From: Gammaproteobacteria bacterium
GTDB lineage: Bacteria > Pseudomonadota > Gammaproteobacteria > UWMA-0217
DNA: 6,926 nt
Assembly: GCA_027031685.1 (NCBI GenBank)
Contig: JALVPS010000059.1
Span: forward strand, 1 to 6,926
Reading direction: 5' to 3'
Shown here: positions 1 through 5,083 of the stretch, piece after piece
How the letters are laid out: every line of letters starts with the position of its first letter
Numbering within the stretch: the first letter of the stretch is position 1
The notes under the pieces: generated by a model
What the model saw: the letters and a program-made list of their open reading frames with translations, nothing else
The model's database searches: none
Told to the model about the DNA's origin: nothing
Translations under genes and position numbers: made by a program

Positions 1-270
1 GCCCCCGACGCCCTGATGGGCACGCCGTCCCCGGTCGGGCGTTCCAGTGTGGCCGGTGCCGCCGATACCGGAGCCGCCCGGGTTCCAGCGTGGCGCGCCG
101 CCCGCGCAGGCCTGGCGTATGCCCGTGCCGCCCACGCCCTGGGCCTGGGCGGTGGGGGGCACTGCCGGCGCCAGATTCACGCAGGCGCTCAGCCCCATGA
201 TGGTCAGGGTCGCCAGCGCCAGTGGTGCGCCAGCATGACGTCGCCGGCAGTGGGGAGGAGTGTGATTCAT
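1..270 (-). CDS. Lipoprotein with GGTG repeats, probable DUF5666 family, N-terminal part only
   Basis: This is an open frame of 90 codons that starts with ATG at 270 and runs leftwards out of the window, so only the N-terminus is visible. Residues 1-30 form a lipoprotein signal peptide: a basic stretch (RRRH, 9-12), a hydrophobic segment (about 16-27) and the lipobox LSAC with the lipidated cysteine at 30. The protein is therefore expected to be exported and lipid-anchored. The mature part carries Gly-Val/Ile-Gly-Gly-Thr-Gly repeats: GVGGTG at 45-50, GIGGTG at 69-73 and surrounding residues, and a third GVGG at the window edge. Such repeats commonly precede the beta-rich domain of DUF5666 proteins, but that domain lies outside the window, so the family call is inferred. 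The ATG overlaps the stop of the DUF6502 gene (ATGA), and AAGAAGG sits 6 bases upstream, so translational coupling is likely. The molecular function is unknown. Confidence 0.72.
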   Translation of the reverse strand, partial: MNHTPPHCRRRHAGAPLALATLTIMGLSACVNLAPAVPPTAQAQGVGGTGIRQACAGGAPRWNPGGSGIGGTGHTGTPDRGRRAHQGVGG

Positions 271-1079
271 TGTGGACCTTCTTCGTGTGACCGGGATTCG
301 TCGTCGACTTCTTCATAGAAATACACGCCGAAATTCATCCGGCGCGGACCAACCGTGTCGGACCTTGCGGCAGACTTCTGCTGTAGCACCATCGCCCGGC
401 GGTTGACGGCGCGCAACGCCTCCATCCCCTTTTCGCGGGCATAGTCGGCCAGTTGCGCCACGTCCTCTGCCGTTAGACGATCGTAATACACCGAACGTTC
501 AATCCAGGGCGGTTCCGGGCTGGTGATATTGTGCAGGCAGGTGAGCAGGTGGTCGTGCACATTGCGCCCCAGGTAGTAGGCCTTCTCGTCGAAACCCTGC
601 TCCGGCACAAAGGCATCGGTGTCCAGCCACACCCGGTCCTGCGCGTCCACATGGCAGATGCCCAGCCGCAGCCACTCATCCAGCACCACCCGCGGCCGGA
701 TGTCCTTGCTCACGCTCTGCACCAGTGACTCGAACGACACCCCGTCCGTCTGCCGGGCCAGACGCGGCAGGGGACGCGGACGGCCCTGGTCGTCCAGATA
801 GCGCGCGTCGCCGATCCAGTTGGCCACCAGCAGGGCCCCCAGCGACACCGTCCCCGGTACCGCCTGCGCCGTGGGCCCCGCTTCGCGCAGACGGCGCACT
901 TCCTTGCGGTGCACCCCGGTCAGCAGGGTGATGCGGCTGTCGCTCTGCGGCTTGCCCGCCACCGGAAACTCGCGCTCCGCCACCTCCACATAGATGGCCT
1001 TCAGCCACTGCGCCGCCGTGGGATAGGTGATCTGGAAACGCAGCAATAGCCGCACCAGCGCACGCAGGATGCGGTGCAC
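267..1079 (-). CDS. DUF6502 family protein with helix-turn-helix-like segment
   Basis: The frame encodes 270 residues from the first conventional start, GTG at 1079. Features typical of DUF6502 are the N-terminal run ALVRLLLRFQITYP (7-20) and WLKAIYVEVAEREF (25-38), a helix-turn-helix-like stretch (about 46-65, SDSRITLLTGVHRKEVRRL) and the closing motif RRMNFGVYFYEE (246-257). No signal peptide or membrane segment is evident, so the protein should be cytoplasmic. The helix-turn-helix-like stretch suggests DNA binding, but no role is established here. GTG at 1079 has no ribosome binding site, whereas AGGAGGAG at 1129-1122 is well placed for an in-frame ATT at 1115. That start would add 12 residues (IPATPPKSLVHA, read with initiator Met) and give 282. 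The gene is first in a leftward unit with the lipoprotein and diverges from the glycosyltransferase operon, with two palindromes between them. It may regulate one or both units (inference). Confidence 0.85.
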   Translation of the reverse strand: MHRILRALVRLLLRFQITYPTAAQWLKAIYVEVAEREFPVAGKPQSDSRITLLTGVHRKEVRRLREAGPTAQAVPGTVSLGALLVANWIGDARYLDDQGRPRPLPRLARQTDGVSFESLVQSVSKDIRPRVVLDEWLRLGICHVDAQDRVWLDTDAFVPEQGFDEKAYYLGRNVHDHLLTCLHNITSPEPPWIERSVYYDRLTAEDVAQLADYAREKGMEALRAVNRRAMVLQQKSAARSDTVGPRRMNFGVYFYEEVDDESRSHEEGPQ

Positions 1080-1121
1080 GGCGTGGACCAGGGACTTGGG
1101 CGGGGTGGCGGGAATGGCGCG

Positions 1122-1129
1122 CTCCTCCT
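1122..1129 (-). promoter_or_regulatory. Ribosome binding site AGGAGGAG that argues for an ATT start of the DUF6502 gene
   Basis: On the minus strand AGGAGGAG is followed by six bases (CGCGCC) and then ATT at 1115-1113, in frame with the DUF6502 gene and with no stop in between. It is a near-perfect anti-16S match at normal spacing. The GTG at 1079 lies more than 40 bases further on with no such site before it. No ATG, GTG or TTG lies in this frame between the upstream TAG (about 1160) and 1079. Confidence 0.55.
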
Positions 1130-1172
1130 GCCGTGGGGAATGGATTATGGAGCGAGTCTAGCAAATTCTCCT

Positions 1173-1200
1173 TGACGTGGGAAATTTTACCACCTACCTT
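1173..1200 (+). promoter_or_regulatory. Weak candidate promoter for the glycosyltransferase operon
   Basis: TTGACG (1173-1178, five of six to the -35 consensus) is followed after 16 bases by TACCTT (1195-1200, a poor -10). An alternative on the same strand is TTTACC (1186-1191) with TAAAGT (1207-1212) at 15 bases. Both overlap the palindromes. The operon needs a promoter between 1116 and 1249, but the exact elements are not clear. Confidence 0.22.
1177..1193. repeat. Palindromic operator candidate, copy 1
   Basis: The 17-bp sequence GTGGGAAATTTTACCAC is an inverted repeat around a central base: seven of eight symmetric pairs are complementary. It shares 13 of 17 positions, in the same register, with the copy at 1211-1227. 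It lies in the divergent control region and covers a possible minus-strand -10 element (TAAAAT, 1189-1184). A dimeric DNA-binding protein is the usual user of such a site; which protein is unknown. Confidence 0.6.
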
Positions 1201-1210
1201 CCCCTGTAAA
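1184..1210 (-). promoter_or_regulatory. Possible sigma70-type promoter for the DUF6502 unit
   Basis: On the minus strand TTTACA (1210-1205, five of six to TTGACA) and TAAAAT (1189-1184, five of six to TATAAT) are separated by 15 bases, slightly shorter than the usual 16-18. The -10 lies inside palindrome copy 1 and the -35 abuts copy 2, so a protein on either copy would block polymerase. Transcription would begin near 1177, leaving a leader of about 60 bases before the ATT start. This is a match by eye only. Confidence 0.35.
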
Positions 1211-1227
1211 GTGGGAAAAAATCCCAC
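1211..1227. repeat. Palindromic operator candidate, copy 2
   Basis: The 17-bp sequence GTGGGAAAAAATCCCAC has perfect 6-bp arms (GTGGGA/TCCCAC) around five A residues. It starts 34 bp after copy 1, which is about three helical turns, so two bound dimers could sit on nearly the same face of the DNA. It lies next to a possible minus-strand -35 element (TTTACA, 1210-1205) and 35 bp upstream of the first glycosyltransferase start. It could fold as a small hairpin in RNA, but no T-run follows, so it is not a convincing terminator. Confidence 0.62.
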
Positions 1228-1248
1228 ATACCTGGTGAAGCGTAGACC

Positions 1249-1254
1249 GAGGAG
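1249..1254 (+). promoter_or_regulatory. Ribosome binding site GAGGAG of the first glycosyltransferase gene
   Basis: GAGGAG lies 8 bases before the ATG at 1263. The spacing is normal and this supports that start as the beginning of the plus-strand operon. Confidence 0.7.
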
Positions 1255-1262
1255 CTTGCGTC

Positions 1263-2576
1263 ATGGATTCATCCACCCTGCACTGGCACCCGCGGACCTC
1301 TCCGCCGGCGGCGGCGTCCACCGACCCGGAGCGCCGTGTGCTGATCTACTCCCACGACACCTTTGGCCTCGGCAACATCCGCCGCATGCTGGCCATTGCC
1401 GAGCGGCTGGTGCGGGAAGACCCCGATCTGCACGTCCTTCTGGTGAGCGGCTCCCCCATGCTGCACAGCTTTCGCATCGGCCCGCGCATCGACTTCATCA
1501 AGCTGCCCTGCTTGAGTCGCGACCGCGACGGGCGCTACGTGGTGCGTTCCCTGCCCCTCGACAGCCAACAGCTGCTGGCCATGCGCGCCGCGATCATCCG
1601 TTCCGCGGCGCTCGCCTTCCGCCCCCACCTGGTGCTGGTGGACAAGAAGCCGGCCGGGCTGGAAGGCGAGCTCACCGCCGCCCTCGACGCCCTGGCCCGC
1701 CAGCCACGGCGCCCGGCCGTGGCCCTGGTGTTGCGCGACATCCTCGATGCGCCGCAGGCCACGCGCGAAGTCTGGGCGCGGCGCGGTTACCACGATCTCA
1801 TCGCCCGCTATTACGACCTGGTGCTGGTGGCCGGACAGCCGGAAGTGTTCGACCTGGGCCGCGAGTACGCCTTCCCGGAGGCCACGCGCCGCAAGCTGCG
1901 GTATTGCGGCTACATCCATCGCGGCGAGGTCGCCGCCCCTGCCGCCCCGGCCAGGCGGCGGCCGCGCATACTGGTGGCCGCCGGCGGCGGGGGCGATGGC
2001 GAGCACATGCTGCGCGCTTACCTGCAGGGGCTGGCCGCCGGCCTGGCCGGGCGGCAAGTGAAGAGCATCGTGGTGGCCGGTCCCGAGCTGGCGCCGGAGC
2101 GGCGCGCCGCCCTGCAACGCCTGGCCGAGACGCTGCCGCGGGTGCGCTTCAAGACCTTCTGCCGCCACATGGAGAAGCAGGTGGCACGCGCCGACCTAGT
2201 GGTGTGCATGTGCGGCTACAACTCCATCTGCGAGGTGCTGTCCATGGGCAAGCGGGCGGTGGCCGTGCCGCGCACCCGGCCCGTGCAGGAGCAGTGGTTG
2301 CGCGCCTCCCGCCTGGCGCGCCGTGGCCTGCTGCACCTGGTGCACCCCGAACATCTGGACAGCGCCACGCTGTGGCAGGCCATTCACGCCGCCCTCGATG
2401 GATCCGCCGCCGCTGGCCACCCCCTCGATTTCCAGGGACTCGAGCGCATCACGCACTGGGTCCGCTGGCTGCTCACCAATCCGTCCGGCGCCAACCTCGC
2501 GTCTGTACCCATTCCCGACCGGAATCGTCATGTCCCCTCACAGCCCCAACCTCTCTACCGCAGCGCCGCCCGCTAG
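1263..2576 (+). CDS. MurG-like glycosyltransferase of the COG4671 type
   Basis: This 437-residue protein has the two-domain GT-B layout seen in predicted glycosyltransferases of the COG4671 group, distantly related to MurG. The N-terminal domain begins after a 25-residue Pro/Ala-rich lead with VLIYSHDTFGLGNIRRML (26-43), where the Gly-rich loop is expected to meet the acceptor. The second domain starts after an Ala/Pro/Arg linker (about 218-236) with VAAGGGGDGEH (238-248). It contains CGYNSICEVLSMGK (317-330) and PRTRPVQEQ (336-344), the expected nucleotide-sugar site. No signal peptide or membrane segment is present, so it should act on the cytoplasmic face of the inner membrane. The ATG follows GAGGAG at 8 bases. 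The last 47 bases overlap the next gene, and the roughly 40-residue tail there looks poorly conserved. Donor and acceptor sugars cannot be assigned. A role in building an exported glycan is inferred from the two GT4 genes and the ABC exporter that follow. Confidence 0.85.
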   Translation: MDSSTLHWHPRTSPPAAASTDPERRVLIYSHDTFGLGNIRRMLAIAERLVREDPDLHVLLVSGSPMLHSFRIGPRIDFIKLPCLSRDRDGRYVVRSLPLDSQQLLAMRAAIIRSAALAFRPHLVLVDKKPAGLEGELTAALDALARQPRRPAVALVLRDILDAPQATREVWARRGYHDLIARYYDLVLVAGQPEVFDLGREYAFPEATRRKLRYCGYIHRGEVAAPAAPARRRPRILVAAGGGGDGEHMLRAYLQGLAAGLAGRQVKSIVVAGPELAPERRAALQRLAETLPRVRFKTFCRHMEKQVARADLVVCMCGYNSICEVLSMGKRAVAVPRTRPVQEQWLRASRLARRGLLHLVHPEHLDSATLWQAIHAALDGSAAAGHPLDFQGLERITHWVRWLLTNPSGANLASVPIPDRNRHVPSQPQPLYRSAAR

Positions 2577-3849
2577 CATCGGCTACGTGCTGAAGCGGTT
2601 TCCGCGCCTGTCGGAGACCTTCATCCTCAACGAACTGCTCGCCCTGCAGCGGCTGGGCACGCCGGTGGACGTGTACGCCCTCGGCGACCCGCGGGAGGCC
2701 CAGCACCATCGGCTGCTGCGCGAGCTGCGCAGCCCCGTCTACTACCTGCCGCCGCGCCAGGCCCTGTGCACCGTCCGCCTGCGCCGTCTCGTGCCGGCCG
2801 ACGGGGCGCGGCAGGACCTGTCGCTGCGCGAGGTGGCGGCGCCACGCGCCGATGAGGAAGGGCCCTATCCCGGCAAACGCTTCGCCCAGTGCCAGACCCT
2901 GCAGATGCAGGCCGCCGCCCTGGCCTGTGCCGCCCAGGCGCGTGGCGTGCAACACCTGCACGCCCACTTCGCCAGTGACGCCGCCACCGTGGCCATGCTG
3001 GCCAGCCGGCTGTCCGGCATCGGCTTCTCTTTCACCGCCCACGCCAAGGACATCTACCACAGCTACAGCCACCCGCAGTGGGATCGCGCCTTCCTGCGCG
3101 ACAAGCTGCGCGCGGCGCGCTTCGTGGTCACCGTGAGCGACTACAACCGCGACCACCTGCAGGCACTGGCCGGCCCCGGCCGCGCCACCGTGCACCGCCT
3201 CTACAACGGGGTGGACCTGCAGCGCCTGGCCTTTCACGTCGAACCCCGCGAGCCGGCCCTCATCCTGGCCGTCGGCCGGCTGGTGGAGAAAAAGGGCTTC
3301 CGCTACCTGATCGAGGCCTGCGCCCGGCTGCAGGCCGAGGGGCTGGACTTCCGCTGCGAGGTGATCGGCGACGGGCCGGAGCGGGCCGATCTGGCGGCGC
3401 GCATTGCCGCCCACGGGCTGGCCGAGCGCATCACCTTGCGCGGGGCGCTGCCGCAGGAGATGGTGCTGGAGCGGCTGCGCCGCGCCGCGCTGTTCGTGCT
3501 GCCCTGCGTGGTCACCGCCAGCGGCGACCGCGACGGCCTGCCCACGGTGCTGCTGGAGGCCATGGCGCTGGGCACGCCGGCGGTCTCCACCCGCGTGGCC
3601 GGCATCCCCGAGATCATCGACGACGGCGTGACCGGGCGGCTGGTGCCGCCAGCCGACCCGGCCGCCCTGGCGAGGGCGCTCGGCGACCTGCTGTGCATGC
3701 CGGCCGCGGCCCGCCTGCGCCTGGCGCGGCAGGCGCGGCGCAAGGCCGAGCGCCTGTTCGACCTGCATGCCAACGTGCGCGCCCTCAACGCCTTGTTCGC
3801 CACCCGGGCGCGGGACGCGGCGGACGAGCCCGTGCCCGGGACGGGCTGA
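2530..3849 (+). CDS. GT4-family glycosyltransferase (first of two)
   Basis: The ATG at 2530 gives 439 residues; the frame is open further upstream but that part only shadows the preceding gene. The N-terminal domain has IGYVLKRFPRLSETFILNE (17-35), a signature of GT4 transferases from exopolysaccharide loci (WcaL-like and exosortase-associated groups). HAHFASDAA (144-152), SFTAHAKDIY (167-176) and VSDYN (202-206) follow. The C-terminal domain shows YNGVDL (225-230), VGRLVEKKGF (248-257), IGDGPER (279-285) and DGLPTVLLEAMALGTP (335-350). In the family's E-x7-E donor motif the first Glu is Asp335 and the second is Glu343, a known tolerated variant. The protein is soluble or peripheral on the cytoplasmic side and retaining by family. 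The start lies 47 bp inside the preceding gene with only a weak ribosome binding site, suggesting translation coupled to that gene. A later GTG (2587) would cut the conserved N-terminal motif. The transferred sugar is unknown. Confidence 0.88.
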   Translation: MSPHSPNLSTAAPPASIGYVLKRFPRLSETFILNELLALQRLGTPVDVYALGDPREAQHHRLLRELRSPVYYLPPRQALCTVRLRRLVPADGARQDLSLREVAAPRADEEGPYPGKRFAQCQTLQMQAAALACAAQARGVQHLHAHFASDAATVAMLASRLSGIGFSFTAHAKDIYHSYSHPQWDRAFLRDKLRAARFVVTVSDYNRDHLQALAGPGRATVHRLYNGVDLQRLAFHVEPREPALILAVGRLVEKKGFRYLIEACARLQAEGLDFRCEVIGDGPERADLAARIAAHGLAERITLRGALPQEMVLERLRRAALFVLPCVVTASGDRDGLPTVLLEAMALGTPAVSTRVAGIPEIIDDGVTGRLVPPADPAALARALGDLLCMPAAARLRLARQARRKAERLFDLHANVRALNALFATRARDAADEPVPGTG

Positions 3850-3859
3850 GGGGGCGGTC

Positions 3860-5083
3860 ATGCGCATTGCCTATCTGCTGGCCGACCACGGCATCCCCCT
3901 GTTCGGCAACAAGGGGGCCGCGGTGCACGTGGTGGACCTGATCGGCGCCCTCACCGCCCTGGACCAGGAGGTGGTGCTGTACTGCGCGCGCCACGGTGGC
4001 CCGCAACGGCCGCTGCCCTGGCACTGGGAGAAGGTCACCGCCCCCACGCCGGCCGAGGCGTCCGGGGCCGGTGACGACCCCCGGGCCGCGCGGCGTCACA
4101 AGGAGCGGTGCTACCTGGCGCTGGCCGAGGCGCTGGAGGCCCGGGTGGCCGCGGCCCACCGGCAGCGGCCCTTCGACGCCCTCTACGAGCGCTATTCGCT
4201 GTGGAGCGCGGCCGGGGTGCGCCTGGCGCGCCGCCTCGGCCTGCCGCTGGTGCTGGAGGTGAACGCCCCGCTGCTGGCGGAGCAGCGCCGCTACCGCGAG
4301 CTGGCCCTGGACGAGGCGGCGGCGGCCATCGAGGCGGAGGTGTTCGGCGGCGCCGACCACATCCTGGCCGTATCGCAGGGCGTGGCCGACTACGTCATCG
4401 CCCACGGCGCGCGCCCCGAGCGCGTGCAGGTGCTGCCCAACGGGGTGGACGCGGCGCGCTTTCATCCGGCCGTGACGCCGGCGGCGTTGCCGGAGGCCGA
4501 GGGCCGCTTCGTGATCGGTTTCGCCGGCAGCCTCAAGGCCTGGCACGGCGTGGAGATCCTGCTCGACGCCTTCCGCGAGCTGACGCGGCGCCTGGCCGGT
4601 CTGCACCTGCTGTTGATCGGCGACGGGCCGCTGCGCGCGTGGGTGGACGGCTACGTGGCGGGGGCCGGTGTGGGAGACAATGTGACGTGCACCGGCTGGG
4701 TGGCGCACGATGCCATCCCGCCCCTGCTGGCCCGCGCCGACGTGCTGAGCGCGCCGTACCCGCCCCTGGACGACTTCTACTTCTCGCCCCTCAAGCTGTT
4801 CGAGTACCTGGCGCTCGGCAAGCCCGTCGTGGCCAGTCGCATCGGGCAGATCGAGGAGGTGATCGAGCACGGGCGGGACGGTCTGCTGGTGCCGCCCGGC
4901 GATGCCTGGGCCCTGGCCGAGGCCCTGCAGCGGCTGTGCGTGGACGAGCCGCTGCGCAGGCGACTGGGGCAGGGGGCGCGCGTTGCCGCCCGGGGCTACA
5001 CCTGGCACCGCAACGCACAGCGCATCGTGGCCCTGTTGCAGGGCGCGACGCGGCGCGCCGTCCCGCTGGAGGCGGGGTCGTGA
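3860..5083 (+). CDS. GT4-family glycosyltransferase (second of two)
   Basis: The protein has 407 residues from ATG at 3860, ten bases after the previous stop and preceded by a G-rich GAGGGGG stretch. Its start MRIAYLLADHGIPLFGNKG carries the GNKGAAVHV loop (17-25) typical of GT4 enzymes that meet the acceptor here. ERYSLWS (110-116), EVNAP (133-137), VSQGV (171-175) and LPNGVD (192-197) complete the N-terminal half. The C-terminal Rossmann domain has FAGSLKAWHG (221-230), LLIGDGP (251-257), FYFSPLKLFEYLALGKP (306-322) and GLLVPPGD (341-348). In the E-x7-E region only the second Glu (315) is kept; the first position is Tyr307, as in SPLKLFEY-type GT4 proteins. No membrane segment is seen, so a cytoplasmic, membrane-peripheral enzyme is expected. 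Its stop overlaps the ABC exporter start (GTGA), which ties it to export of the product. Sugar specificity is not readable. Confidence 0.88.
   Translation: MRIAYLLADHGIPLFGNKGAAVHVVDLIGALTALDQEVVLYCARHGGPQRPLPWHWEKVTAPTPAEASGAGDDPRAARRHKERCYLALAEALEARVAAAHRQRPFDALYERYSLWSAAGVRLARRLGLPLVLEVNAPLLAEQRRYRELALDEAAAAIEAEVFGGADHILAVSQGVADYVIAHGARPERVQVLPNGVDAARFHPAVTPAALPEAEGRFVIGFAGSLKAWHGVEILLDAFRELTRRLAGLHLLLIGDGPLRAWVDGYVAGAGVGDNVTCTGWVAHDAIPPLLARADVLSAPYPPLDDFYFSPLKLFEYLALGKPVVASRIGQIEEVIEHGRDGLLVPPGDAWALAEALQRLCVDEPLRRRLGQGARVAARGYTWHRNAQRIVALLQGATRRAVPLEAGS
5068..5072 (+). promoter_or_regulatory. Ribosome binding site GGAGG that sets the GTG start of the ABC exporter
   Basis: GGAGG inside the end of the preceding glycosyltransferase gene lies 7 bases before GTG at 5080. 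The GTG overlaps the TGA of that gene (GTGA). This favours 5080 over the long in-frame upstream extension, which only shadows the glycosyltransferase. Confidence 0.7.

Noticed and set aside
16..318. 100-codon plus-strand frame at the left edge
   Set aside because: It is opposite the lipoprotein and the DUF6502 C-terminus, both with recognisable features; its own composition is random-like.
1211..1227. Hairpin as a rho-independent terminator
   Set aside because: The stem is only six pairs and no T-run follows on either strand; it lies between divergent starts where no terminator is needed.
1177..1227. MraZ-type GTGGG direct repeats
   Set aside because: MraZ boxes are same-strand repeats at about 10-bp period; here the GTGGG units form inverted pairs with a 34-bp period, and no division-gene cluster is present.
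2473..3867. 464-codon minus-strand open frame opposite the first GT4 gene
   Set aside because: Low-complexity composition and no motif; a shadow of the strongly supported GT4 frame.
4108..5079. 324-codon upstream extension of the ABC exporter frame, which would make a 920-residue fusion
   Set aside because: The extension overlaps the second GT4 gene entirely, is Gly/Ala/Arg-rich without motifs, and GTG 5080 has a proper ribosome binding site and yields the usual family length.
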